From: Peterkaempfera sp044755465
Lineage (GTDB): Bacteria > Actinomycetota > Actinomycetes > Streptomycetales > Streptomycetaceae
Reading direction: 5' to 3'
Assembly (NCBI RefSeq): GCF_044755465.1
Contig: NZ_JBIVRB010000007.1
Coordinates: 1 to 64,000 of the forward strand
DNA length: 64,000 bases
In this document: positions 18,140-27,106 of the stretch, one piece after another
How the letters are laid out: each line of letters begins with the position of its first letter
Numbering within the stretch: the stretch's first letter is position 1
The notes under the pieces: generated by a model
The model's database searches: none
Told to the model about the DNA's origin: nothing
The model's input: only the letters and a program-made list of their open reading frames with translations
Translations under genes and position numbers: made by a program

Positions 18140-21100
18140 TGGGGAGGGGGCGCCGGCGGCGGTTCCGGGTCGGCGAGGCTCTGGGCGGGGATACCGCGCC
18201 AACTGGTGCCCGGGGTGAGGCGCTCGCCCTTCATGAGCAGCGACAGCGCACCGAGCCGCACTCCGCTGCCGACCACCGCGTCGTAGAGCACGATCGCCCG
18301 GGTGCCGATGCTGCTGCCCGCCTGGACGGTGACCCGCGACATCTTCATGACGCGGTCCTCGAACAGGTGGGTCTGCAAGGATACGCCGACCCCCACCGCC
18401 GCGTCGTCGCCGATCTCCACCAGGTCGAATTCGGTGAGGAAGGTGGTGCCGATCCAGGTGCGCCTGCCGATGCGGGCGCCGAAGCAGCGCAGCACCGGCG
18501 CCAGGAACGGGGTTCCGGTCAGGATGCCCGCCCCGGCCGGTACGACCGCCGCCTCGTACAGGCCGGTGACCAGCTCGGTACGCCGCACGAAGAGGCTCCA
18601 CAGCGGTTCGACCCGTGGCCGGTAGGCACCGACGAGCAGCCACTTGACCACCGCGCAGCACGCGATCACCGCCAGCCCCGAGGCCATCGCCAGGACCGGC
18701 GACACGGCCACCGGCAGTGCGAGGCCCGGCGAGCGGGCCACGTCGGAGAGCGCCACCAGGTAGAGGTAGACGCTCATGGCCAGCAGCGAGGCGGGCAGCG
18801 TGACGCGGAAGTACTCGACGGCCAGGCGGCCGAGCACCGCCCTGCGGGTCGGCCGGAACGTCAGCTCCTCGGGGAACGAGCCGCTGCTCTGGCGTACCGG
18901 CAGGTGGATCGCGGGCGAGCCGAGCCAGGTGGTGTCCTCGGGCACCCCGTCCGGCGGCGGTACGGTGCCCACCCCGACCAGCGACCCGGACCCCAGCCGC
19001 GTCCCGGCCGGGATGAAGGCGGCGTTGCCGACGAAGGCCCGCCGGCCCACCTCGGTGCGTTCGAAGGAGACCTGGTCGGCCGCGAAGGTGGCGGCGCCGA
19101 TGCTGGCCATGTCCGCGACGAAGCTGCCCTCACCGAGGGTGAGCAGGTCCGGGTCCAGATGCGCGGCGGTGGAGACCTCGGAGCCCCGGCCGACCCGGGC
19201 ACCGAGCAGCCGCAGCCACGGCACCGTGTAGAGGGTGGCGTACAGCGTGTTGGTGAAGGTGAGGCTCATCTCCAGCAGCTTGTCCGACACCCACTTGCGC
19301 ACCCCGAGCGACGAGCGCAGCGGATGGACGCCGATCGGCGCCCTGGGCAGGACCAGGCGCTTGCCGACGGCGACCACACAGCAGACGGTGACCACGGACA
19401 CCGGCCCGGACAGCACGGTGGCGACGAGGCCCGCCGCCACGCCCCAGCGCAGCCACGCCCACCAGAACAGCGCGATGCCCGGCAGGATCGTGGCGAGCGC
19501 GGCCAGCTCCAGCAGCACCAGGCCGAGCAGCGCACCGGCGAGCGGGCCCGGCCGCCGCCGGTCCGTACCGCCGCGAGTACGCAGCATCCGCTCCACGCCG
19601 GGCGCCAGCGCGTCGACCGGGCCCGGCGGTGATCCAGCCCAGCGCGCCCCGGCGGGCACCGCCTCGCCCTGGCCGAGGGCGGACTGCGCACCGAGCCCGG
19701 ACCGTGCCCCCAGTCGGGCGCCGGGTTCCAGGACGGCGTTGGCTCCGACGTACGCGTGCGGGCCGATCTCGACCGGGGCGACCGTCACCCAGCCGCCGGC
19801 CACCTGCCAGGGGCGCAGTGACGCACCGTAGCCGACCGAGGCGCCACCGCCGATCCGGAGCATGGCGGGCAGGGCGACCAGGCCGGTGGCGATCGTGGTG
19901 CGCGACCCGATGCGCGCGCCGAGCAGCCGCAGGTAGCCGGCCATCAGCGGGGAGCCGCTGAGCACCTGCACCGGGCTGACGGCCAGCAGCAGGCCCGACG
20001 CCCAGAGCCGCAGATAGGTCCGGCCCCACAGCCGGTAGTGCCCCGGTCGGATACCGGCCGTCAGCGGGCGGACCAGCACCACGGGTGCGATCCAGCGCAC
20101 GCCGAGGTAGCCGATCAGGGCGGCGGTCGTCACCTGCACCGCCTCCCGGCTGGAGAGGTTGCCCCGGTGCCAGCTGTACGCACAGCTCACCGGCAGCGTG
20201 ATCAGGAGCAGCAGCAGGTAGATCGCCCCGGCCTGCGCGGTCCCGGCCGCCACGATCCGGGCGCCGCCGTGCCGGATCGGCTCCGGGTGGGGTGGTGCGG
20301 CCGGTCGCGCGGTGCCCGCCGAGTCGCGCAGCCGGGCGGCGAGGCCGCGTACGGTCGGATGCGCGTAGAGGTCGCGCATCGTGGGGCCGGTGGCGGCGTC
20401 CCGGCTGCGCAGCAGTGACACCGCCCGAGCCGCGAGCAGGGAGTGGCCGCCGAGGTCGGTGAAGAAGTCCGCCTCGGCGGACAGCGATTCGGGCTCGACG
20501 CCGAGCACCTCCGCCCAGGCGTCCCGTACCCGCTGCTCCAGCTCGTCCCGGACGGCGACCACCGGGCCGCCGCCCATCAGGCGGCGGCCGGTCGGCGCGG
20601 GCAGCCGCTTGCGGTCCACCTTGCCGCTCGGCATGGCCGGCAGCTCGGTGAGGACGTCCAGGAAGGACGGCACCATATAAGCGGGCAGTGTGCGCCGCAG
20701 GCGCTCGTGCAGCCGGGTGATCAGGGCCTCTTCGCCGTCCGTGCCGCCGGGCACCGGCACCACGTAGGCGGAGAGCGCCCCGCCGTCCCCGTCGGCGGCC
20801 GGTCCGGCCACCAGCGTGGTGACGGCCTCGGCCACGCCGGGGTCCTCCAGCAGGACGTTGTCGATCTCGCCGAGGGCGACCCGGTAGCCCCGGATCTTCA
20901 CCTCGGCGTCGGCCCGGCCCAGGTACTCGATCTCGCCGTCCGGGGTCATCCGGCCGAGGTCGCCGGTGCGGTAGAGCCTGCTGCCCTGCGGGGCCAGCGG
21001 GTGGTCGATGAACCGGTCGGCGGTCAGTTCCGGACGGCCGACGTAGCCTCGGGCGACGCCGGGTCCGCCGATGCAGATCTCACCGGCCGCGCCGTCGGGC

Positions 21101-22128
21101 ACGACGCGGCGCTGCTCGTCCAGCAGCAGCACCGCGTAGGTCGGCAGCGGTCTGCCGATGGTCACGGGCCGGCCCGGCAGCAGCTCCGCCCAGGTCGCGG
21201 TGACGGTGGCCTCGGTCGGGCCGTAGGTGTTGAGTATCCGGCGTCCGGGCCTGCTCCAGCGTTCGACGAGGCGGCCGGGGCAGGCCTCACCGCCCACCAC
21301 GATGGTCCGTACGCGCGGCAGCTCCCTCGGGATGGTGGCCAGCAGGGTCGGCACGCAGTACAGCACCGTGATCTCGCGCTCCGCCAGGAAGTCGGCGAGT
21401 TCGGCGCCGAGCCGCCCGGAGTCGCCCGAGCCCGCGACGAGCGTGGCGCCGACCGACCAGGTGGGCCAGATCTCCTCCACCGAGAAGTCGAAGGAGATGG
21501 TCATGCCCTGGTACACCCGGTCGTGCGGCTGGATGTCGTACGTCCCGGGGACGATGTCGAGGAAGTTGCAGATGCTCGACTGGGCGATCTCCACACCCTT
21601 GGGCCGACCGCTGGAGCCGGAGGTGTACATGATGTACGCGAGCGGGTCGCCGTCGGCGGACCCGGGCGGCTCGGGGCGGGTGGCGGGCGCGGCGGCGAGT
21701 TCGGGTGCGCACGCGTCGAGGGCGACCACCCGGCAGGAGACCCCTGCGGTGGCCGCTGCGAGGTCGGAGGTGGTGACCACCAGGTCCGCCCCGGCGTCCG
21801 CCGCGATGTAGGCGACCCGGTCCGCCGGCGACGCCGGGTCGATCGGCACGAAGGCCGCACCGGCCTTGCCCACGCCGAGCAGCGAGACATAGGTGTCCAC
21901 CGACCGGGGCAGCAGGATCGCGACCCGCGACTCCGGGCCGATGCCGAGGCCGCGGAGATGGTGGGCGAGCCGGTTGGCACGCGCGTCCAGCTCGGCGTAG
22001 GTCAGTTCCTGGCGCCCGCATTCGAGCGCGATGGCCGACGGCGTGCGGTCGCAGGCGGACTCGAAGATGAGATGCAGCCGGCCGACGGCTCCTGCCAGCA
22101 GTGTTCCGATCGGAGCACGCTTCTCCAT
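18136..22128 (-). CDS. Pls/PosA-type non-ribosomal poly(amino acid) synthetase
   Basis: 1,330 residues, close to the 1,319 of Streptomyces albulus epsilon-poly-L-lysine synthetase. The adenylation domain spans about 10-510 (A3 YTSGSSGRPKG, A5 NTYGPTEAT, A7 YRTGDLGR, A8 KIRGYRVALGEI, A10 Lys503 in PSGKVDRKRL). The carrier domain follows with Ser563 in DLGGHSLL. The rest is the family's terminal region: membrane helices separating three soluble left-handed-beta-helix-like blocks (for example IGPHAYVGANAVLEPGARLG). There is no condensation or thioesterase domain. Aligning by eye to GrsA gives pocket residues D,F,E,Y,V,G,T,V,T,K; the Glu at position 239 is common for Lys/Orn activators. The start at 22128 has AAGGAGA upstream. 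Product: probably a cationic homopolymer or isopeptide, identity unproven. Confidence 0.88.
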   Translation of the reverse strand: MEKRAPIGTLLAGAVGRLHLIFESACDRTPSAIALECGRQELTYAELDARANRLAHHLRGLGIGPESRVAILLPRSVDTYVSLLGVGKAGAAFVPIDPASPADRVAYIAADAGADLVVTTSDLAAATAGVSCRVVALDACAPELAAAPATRPEPPGSADGDPLAYIMYTSGSSGRPKGVEIAQSSICNFLDIVPGTYDIQPHDRVYQGMTISFDFSVEEIWPTWSVGATLVAGSGDSGRLGAELADFLAEREITVLYCVPTLLATIPRELPRVRTIVVGGEACPGRLVERWSRPGRRILNTYGPTEATVTATWAELLPGRPVTIGRPLPTYAVLLLDEQRRVVPDGAAGEICIGGPGVARGYVGRPELTADRFIDHPLAPQGSRLYRTGDLGRMTPDGEIEYLGRADAEVKIRGYRVALGEIDNVLLEDPGVAEAVTTLVAGPAADGDGGALSAYVVPVPGGTDGEEALITRLHERLRRTLPAYMVPSFLDVLTELPAMPSGKVDRKRLPAPTGRRLMGGGPVVAVRDELEQRVRDAWAEVLGVEPESLSAEADFFTDLGGHSLLAARAVSLLRSRDAATGPTMRDLYAHPTVRGLAARLRDSAGTARPAAPPHPEPIRHGGARIVAAGTAQAGAIYLLLLLITLPVSCAYSWHRGNLSSREAVQVTTAALIGYLGVRWIAPVVLVRPLTAGIRPGHYRLWGRTYLRLWASGLLLAVSPVQVLSGSPLMAGYLRLLGARIGSRTTIATGLVALPAMLRIGGGASVGYGASLRPWQVAGGWVTVAPVEIGPHAYVGANAVLEPGARLGARSGLGAQSALGQGEAVPAGARWAGSPPGPVDALAPGVERMLRTRGGTDRRRPGPLAGALLGLVLLELAALATILPGIALFWWAWLRWGVAAGLVATVLSGPVSVVTVCCVVAVGKRLVLPRAPIGVHPLRSSLGVRKWVSDKLLEMSLTFTNTLYATLYTVPWLRLLGARVGRGSEVSTAAHLDPDLLTLGEGSFVADMASIGAATFAADQVSFERTEVGRRAFVGNAAFIPAGTRLGSGSLVGVGTVPPPDGVPEDTTWLGSPAIHLPVRQSSGSFPEELTFRPTRRAVLGRLAVEYFRVTLPASLLAMSVYLYLVALSDVARSPGLALPVAVSPVLAMASGLAVIACCAVVKWLLVGAYRPRVEPLWSLFVRRTELVTGLYEAAVVPAGAGILTGTPFLAPVLRCFGARIGRRTWIGTTFLTEFDLVEIGDDAAVGVGVSLQTHLFEDRVMKMSRVTVQAGSSIGTRAIVLYDAVVGSGVRLGALSLLMKGERLTPGTSWRGIPAQSLADPEPPPAPPPQ

Positions 22129-22424
22129 TCCGGTCTCCTTCTTCGCACCGCGCGGCAGGATCTGGGGGTGGAGGGGTCGTCGGGCCGCCCGGGGTGCGGG
22201 GATGTCGCAGCGTGGGCCTGGTGGGGGGTGGGCGGCCGTCCGGACGGGGCCGTGGTCCGCACAATCCCGTCCGTGCCCCATTGGAGCGCCGGCCGGCGGT
22301 GATCGCATCCTCGCGCCGGCCTGCGGGCCGGATCGGCGCCCCGGGCCCTGGGCCGGACGGGTGGCGGGCGGGGAGCGCGACACTGGTGCGGCCGGGTCCG
22401 AGAAAGGGGCCGGGAATGCCGAAA
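22129..22424. other. Upstream region of the Pls-like gene
   Basis: About 300 bases between the tRNA-Ala terminator and the synthetase start. It carries the synthetase ribosome binding site (AAGGAGACCGG) at its low-coordinate end. No gene and no convincing promoter hexamers are visible. Confidence 0.45.
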
Positions 22425-22455
22425 CGGCACCCTCTGCGGAGGATGCCGTTCATCG
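22425..22455 (-). terminator. Terminator after tRNA-Ala (first copy)
   Basis: Imperfect stem of about 12 bp with G-U pairs around a short loop (AACGGCACCCTC / GGAGGATGCCGTT on the plus strand), immediately downstream of the tRNA. Confidence 0.55.
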
Positions 22456-22461
22456 ATACTG

Positions 22462-22534
<73 letters not shown>

Positions 22535-22675
22535 TCGACCCGCACTGTCACCAGCAGTGATTGCCCCCTGGCGACATCGCTTACTCTACACGGTCGGACG
22601 AGCGGTCCACGAATCCGTTCCCGGCGCGCCCACCGCCCCCGGCAGTGGGCCGAAAGCGGTGGGCGGCGGCCGGAG

Positions 22676-22954
22676 TCAGCGGGCCGGCGGGACCGGTGCG
22701 CGGCCGGTGCGGGCGGCGAAGGCCACCGCGGCGAGCAGGGCGAGCGCGGTGACGAACAGGGTGTCGGCCAGCGCGTGCCCGGAGCGGGCCGCCGTGGCCG
22801 GGTAGACGACCCGGCTGAGGAAGAGGGTGCCGGGCAGCGCCACCCCCACCACCTGGCCCAACTGGACGACGGTCACCAGCACTCCGCTGGCATCCGCCGC
22901 GTCGGCGGGCGCCACCCGGCCCAGCGCACGGGCGACCGCGCCGAGCGCGACCAC
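22676..22954 (-). pseudogene. 3' remnant of an MFS transporter gene
   Basis: About 92 codons matching the C-terminal end of a drug-efflux-type major facilitator (ADASGVLVTVVQLGQVVGVALPGTLFLSR, then a last hydrophobic helix). The first ~10 transmembrane helices are missing, and the frame ends abruptly near 22954, where the regulator remnant begins on the other strand. There is no ribosome binding site at the residual start. Confidence 0.75.
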
Positions 22955-23545
22955 CTCTTCCAGTTGGCGGACGCGGGCCCGCCGCTCCCCACCCCGGGCT
23001 GCGACCAGCTAGACCCCGAGTTCCAGGTGATCCTGGACGCGCTCTGCCCGCTGCCCGCCGTGGTCTACAACGCCCGCTGGGACGTGCTGCTACAGAACGC
23101 CGCGTACGACGCGTTGTTCCCGGTGCTGAAGCGCGGCGCTCGGCGCAACGCGCTGTGGTCCTGTTTCACGGTGCCCGACTGCTGCAATCCGTTCCTCAAC
23201 CGGCAGGCGGAGCTGCCCAGGATGGTGGCGGTGCTGCGGGGCGGCTACGGGCGGCATGTCGGGGAGCCGGTGTGGGAGCGGTTCATCCGGGAGCTGAGCG
23301 CGGCCAGCCCGGAGTTCGCGGCGATGTGGCAGCGGCACGAGGTGGCCGACCCGGGGAGCCGGACGAAGGTCTTCCGGCACTTCTCGGGCGGCGAGGTACG
23401 GATGTCCAGCATCAGCCTGTCGGCGGTGAACCGGGCGCCAGAGACCCGGGTGCTGGTCTACACGCCGCTGGACGAGGAGAGCGCGGAGCGGATTCGCTGG
23501 CTGCTGGCGCACCCGGACGCCCCGGCGGCCGACCACACCCACTGA
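22934..23545 (+). pseudogene. 3' remnant of an MmyB-like XRE-family regulator gene
   Basis: The frame encodes AERDHLFQLADA followed by the conserved ligand-binding half of the MmyB family (ILDALCPLPAVVYNARWDVLLQNAAYDALFP ... RWLLAHP in pieces). The N-terminal helix-turn-helix of about 70 residues is absent. The start of homology abuts, head to head, the break in the transporter remnant. The natural pair would be divergent, with a shared promoter region now lost, so the fragment is probably not expressed. Confidence 0.75.
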
Positions 23546-23612
23546 CCGACCGGACCCACTGACCGACCACAACCACTGAGGCTCACACCCACTGAGGCTG
23601 AGGAACGCCGAC

Positions 23613-23640
23613 GGGCCGCCTCCCCTGAGGGAGGCGGCCC
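23613..23640. terminator. Terminator between regulator remnant and tRNA-Ala pair
   Basis: Perfect 12-bp stem (23613-23624 with 23629-23640, loop CTGA) just downstream of tRNA-Ala copy 2 on the minus strand. Confidence 0.75.
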
Positions 23641-23651
23641 GATGACCGTTG

Positions 23652-23724
<73 letters not shown>

Positions 23725-23725
23725 G

Positions 23726-23798
<73 letters not shown>

Positions 23799-23913
23799 GC
23801 CGCCGAACCAGTCGGCTGCGAACGAGGAAGACTTTAGCGGCTGGGGCACGGAACTGCGAAATCCGACGATCTCTCGCAGCCCCGGCCCGCCTGGACCCAC
23901 CGGACGGGCGCCG

Positions 23914-24561
23914 TCAGGTGTCGTCACCGATGACCGTCTGCGGCAGCGTGCCGGCGTTGTGCTCCAGCAGCCGCCAGCCGCGCCCGCCCCGGCCCAGCAC
24001 CGACCAGCAGCAGTTGGACAGGCCGCCGAGCGACTCCCAGTGGAACGGCTCCAGACCCAGCAGCCGGCCCAGGCTGGTGCGGATCGCACCGCCGTGGCTG
24101 ACCACCACCAGCGTGCCGTCGGTCGGCAGCTCCGCCACCGCCGCCTGGATCACCGGGACGGCCCGGTCCGCGACCTCGGTCTCCAACTCGCCGCCGCCGC
24201 GCCGCACCGGCTCGCCGCGCCGCCAGGCCGCGTAGTCCTCGCCGTACTTCCGCTGGATCTCGTCGTTGGTCAACCCCTGCCAGACCCCCGCGTAGGTCTC
24301 CCGCAGGCCCTCGTGGTGGCTGACCGGCAGTCCGGTGACGGCGGCCAGCTCGGCCGCCGTGTCGGCGGCCCGCCGCAGGTCGGAGGCGATGATCGCGTCC
24401 GGCCCCAGCGCGGCGAGCAGCCGGGCGGCCCGCCGCGCCTGGGCGACACCGGTCCCGGTGAGCGGGATGTCGGTGCTGCCCTGGAAGCGGCCCTCCAGGT
24501 TCCACGACGTCTGACCGTGCCGCCAGAAGACGACGCGCGGTCCGCGCCGTGTGCCGTTCAG
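23914..24561 (-). CDS. Histidine phosphatase family protein (phosphoglycerate-mutase-like), apparent CTG start
   Basis: 215 residues. The catalytic RHG motif is VFWRHGQTSWN, with LRETYAGVWQGL and the second catalytic His in VVVSHGGAIRTSLGRLLG. These define the branch-1 histidine phosphatases, and the C-terminus (SLGGLSNCCWSVL) matches the protein conserved beside rsfS in Streptomyces. The substrate is unknown. Between the RHG motif and the upstream gene there is no ATG, GTG or TTG in frame; the only start-like codon before conserved sequence is CTG at 24561, whose CTGA overlaps the rsfS stop exactly as ATGA overlaps do. The first TTG (24273) would delete the active site. I therefore infer a CTG start coupled to rsfS. 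Confidence 0.85.
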   Translation of the reverse strand: MNGTRRGPRVVFWRHGQTSWNLEGRFQGSTDIPLTGTGVAQARRAARLLAALGPDAIIASDLRRAADTAAELAAVTGLPVSHHEGLRETYAGVWQGLTNDEIQRKYGEDYAAWRRGEPVRRGGGELETEVADRAVPVIQAAVAELPTDGTLVVVSHGGAIRTSLGRLLGLEPFHWESLGGLSNCCWSVLGRGGRGWRLLEHNAGTLPQTVIGDDT

Positions 24562-25001
24562 CTGAGGCTCCGGTCTGCGGCCTCCAGCGCGTTGCCCCTG
24601 GCGTCGGTGTGCGCGTCGGGGCGGTTGCGGGTGGCGACGGCGTCGGCGGGCAGCGCCAGCTCCGGGCAGTCCTTCCAGAGCCGCTCCAGGGCGTAGAAGG
24701 AGCGCTCCTCGGAGTGCTGCACATGGACGACGATGTCGATGTAGTCCAGCAGGATCCAGCGGCCCTCGCGCTCGCCCTCGCGGCGGACGGGCTTGGCGCC
24801 GAGCTCCTTGAGCAGCTTCTCCTCGATCTCGTCCGAGATCGCCTTGACCTGGCGGTCGTTGGGCGCGGAGGCCAGCAGGAAGGCGTCGGTGATGGCGAGC
24901 ACCTCGCTGACGTCGTAGGCGATGACGTCATGGGCGAGCTTGTCGGCGGCCGCCTGGGCGGCGGTGTTGATGAGCTCTACGGCACGGTCGGTAGCGGTCA
25001 C
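24558..25001 (-). CDS. rsfS: Ribosome silencing factor
   Basis: 147 residues, the usual size. RsfS (YbeB/Iojap) binds L14 on the 50S subunit and blocks subunit joining when nutrients are scarce. Conserved segments ITDAFLLASAPNDRQVKAI, GRWILLDYIDIVVHVQ and RSFYALERLWKDC are all present. The GTG at 25001 gives the usual N-terminus (TATDRAVELI); an upstream extension is poorly coding. The stop overlaps the phosphatase start. It follows nadD and an LCP-like gene on the same strand, as is usual in actinobacteria, but a terminator separates it from the latter. Confidence 0.95.
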   Translation of the reverse strand: MTATDRAVELINTAAQAAADKLAHDVIAYDVSEVLAITDAFLLASAPNDRQVKAISDEIEEKLLKELGAKPVRREGEREGRWILLDYIDIVVHVQHSEERSFYALERLWKDCPELALPADAVATRNRPDAHTDARGNALEAADRSLS

Positions 25002-25090
25002 GATCGGCTTTCGGTAGGAAACGGGTTCGGGTCCCAGGATCTCACGCCGCCGGGAGCCGCCGGGAACGCCGATCGGCCGCCCGGACGGCA

Positions 25091-25125
25091 CGGCCGCCGC
25101 ACCCCCGGGCGGGGTGCGGCGGCCG
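25091..25125 (-). terminator. Terminator after the LCP-like gene
   Basis: Perfect 15-bp stem (25091-25105 with 25111-25125, loop CGGGC) 18 bases after the LCP-like stop. Confidence 0.8.
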
Positions 25126-25143
25126 GACGGCGGGGCGGGCCGC

Positions 25144-27066
25144 TCACTGGTCGGTCTTGGGCCTGCCCTGGTAGTCCTTGCCGAGCACCACCACGATGTC
25201 GGCCGTCTGGGCGCTGGTGACCTTCTTCACCGCGCTCTTCGGCAGGCCCAGGGTGAGGGCGAGCTGCTTGGCGGCCTGGGCCCGCGCGTCGTCGGTGTAG
25301 CGGATCTCGGTCCGGTCGACGGGGGCGGCGGCCTTCCCGATCGGCGGTACGAAGGTGTAGCCGCTGTTGACCACCTGCACCTGGGCGTCGTCCGCCCGGC
25401 CCTTGGCGCCGGTGCCGTCCTGCACGGCGACCCTGGCCGGGCCGCTGCCGACGTCCGCGTTGTGCACGGTGCCGCCCAGCACCTCCTTGACCAGCGCGCC
25501 CGCGCCGTTCTCGTCCACCGTGCCGTCGGCCTTGACCGGCAGGGTGCGCACGGCGAAGTGGCCCGCGCCGCTGTCCTTGGCGAGCGCCGCCAGCGTGGCG
25601 CCGAGCTGCTGCTCGGAGAGCGAGGGGTCCATCACGGCGTTCATCCGTTTGACGGTGCCGGTGGCGGACACGGCGTCCGTCGGCATCACCTTGAGCACCG
25701 CGTCCAGCACCTGCCCGAAGCGGGCCAGCTGGGCGGCGGGCTGCTCGCCCGCGCCGAGGTAGGTGGCGTACGCCACGGCGGCCTGGCCGTTGAGGTCCTG
25801 CGACTTGCCGGCCGCCACCAGGGTCTTGCCGCCCTGGGTGATCCTGGCGTCGCTGTCCAGGGTGATCCCGCCGAGCTGGTCCACCAGGATCTGGAGGTAC
25901 GGGGTGTCCAGCCGCCAGGTGCCGGAGATGGGCGCGCCGAGCACGGTGGTCAGCGAGTCCCGGGTGCCGCCCGCGCCCTGGTCGTCCAGGGAGTGGCCGA
26001 GCGTGGTGCTGCCGGAGTCCCCGCCGTCGCTGGGCAGCAGCAGGGTGCCGGGCACCAGCAGGGCGGAGCCCTTGCCGCCGGCCGCGTCGTCGACCAGCAG
26101 CGCGGTGGTGGTGGTGCCCTTCAGGTCGTGCAGATGGACGACGATCACCTCGCGCTTGCCGCCGGGGACGGCGACGTCGTCCGCACCGCCGAACGCCCCG
26201 GTCTTCCAGAGGTATCCGGCGCCGCCGGCGACGGCCAGCACCAGGACCACCACCAGGGCGATCACCCGGTTGCGGACCCGCCGCCTGCGCTCGTCGCGGC
26301 GCTCGCTGCGGGTCTCGGCGAACTTCAGCCAGTCGATGACGTCCTCGGACTCCTCCGCGTCGTCGACGAAGGTGAACTCCGAGTCGGCCTCCCCGGCAGC
26401 GCCGCCCCCACCCTGCCGGGGCACGGTGGCACGCTGCCCGCCCCGGGGTGCGGCCGACTGCGGCCGACCCGCTGCGGGAGCCGACCGCTGACCGGTCGAC
26501 TGCTGACCGGTCGTCTGCTCGACAGGCGGCTGCTCAGCAGGCGGCTGTTCGACGGGCGGCTGCTGGCCGGTCCCGTACGGGTCGGCGTACCCGGTCGGCT
26601 GCTGCGGCTGCGCGTACTGGCCGACCGGGAAGCCGCCGGTGTCGTACTGCCGCTGCTCCGGCACGCCGTAGCCGCCGCCGTACGGATCGGCCGCCGGATA
26701 CTGCCCGGTCGTCGCCGCATACGGGTCCGGCGCGTACGGGTCCGCGTAGCCGCCCTGCGGCGGCGGCTGCGGCTGGTACTGCCCGACCGGGAAGCCCTGG
26801 GCGTCGTACTGCTGCTGCCCCTGGCCGCCGTAGCCGCCGTACGGATCGGCCGCCGGATACTGCCCGGTCGCATACGGGTCCGGCGCGTACGGGTCGGTGT
26901 AGCCGCCCTGGGGCGGCACGGAACCGCCCTGGGCACCGGGTGACCAGGCGCCCGACCGGTCATCCCGGGCGTCCTGCTCATACTGGTCATACTGGTCCGG
27001 GGGCGGATAGTGCCCCGTGGACCAGTCGTCGCCCCCCGGTCCCCTGCGGTCTGCCGTTCCGGTCAC
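25144..27066 (-). CDS. LytR-CpsA-Psr (LCP)-like membrane protein with LytR_C domain
   Basis: 640 residues from the GTG at 27066 (TGAGGGG upstream). The N-terminal ~250 residues are cytoplasmic and Gln/Tyr/Pro/Gly/Asp-rich with repeated YAPDPYA, QYPAADPYGG and GFPVGQY blocks. One membrane helix (VIALVVVLVLAVAGGAGYLW) leads to an extracellular LCP-like domain and a C-terminal LytR_C domain (VQVVNSGYTF... DIVVVLGKDY). LCP enzymes attach glycopolymers to peptidoglycan. The usual catalytic Arg/Asp signature (RSDT-like) is not obvious here; the corresponding strand reads VVHLHDLKGTTTTALL, so it may be a degenerate or binding-only member. Conserved between nadD and rsfS. Confidence 0.8.
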   Translation of the reverse strand: MTGTADRRGPGGDDWSTGHYPPPDQYDQYEQDARDDRSGAWSPGAQGGSVPPQGGYTDPYAPDPYATGQYPAADPYGGYGGQGQQQYDAQGFPVGQYQPQPPPQGGYADPYAPDPYAATTGQYPAADPYGGGYGVPEQRQYDTGGFPVGQYAQPQQPTGYADPYGTGQQPPVEQPPAEQPPVEQTTGQQSTGQRSAPAAGRPQSAAPRGGQRATVPRQGGGGAAGEADSEFTFVDDAEESEDVIDWLKFAETRSERRDERRRRVRNRVIALVVVLVLAVAGGAGYLWKTGAFGGADDVAVPGGKREVIVVHLHDLKGTTTTALLVDDAAGGKGSALLVPGTLLLPSDGGDSGSTTLGHSLDDQGAGGTRDSLTTVLGAPISGTWRLDTPYLQILVDQLGGITLDSDARITQGGKTLVAAGKSQDLNGQAAVAYATYLGAGEQPAAQLARFGQVLDAVLKVMPTDAVSATGTVKRMNAVMDPSLSEQQLGATLAALAKDSGAGHFAVRTLPVKADGTVDENGAGALVKEVLGGTVHNADVGSGPARVAVQDGTGAKGRADDAQVQVVNSGYTFVPPIGKAAAPVDRTEIRYTDDARAQAAKQLALTLGLPKSAVKKVTSAQTADIVVVLGKDYQGRPKTDQ

Positions 27067-27106
27067 GCCGCCCCTCAAGGTCTTCCGATTGCGTTGGCGC
27101 GGCGCG

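Noticed and set aside
25144..27066. LytR transcriptional regulator annotation
   Set aside because: Domain order and the membrane helix indicate an LCP-type envelope protein; no DNA-binding domain is visible.
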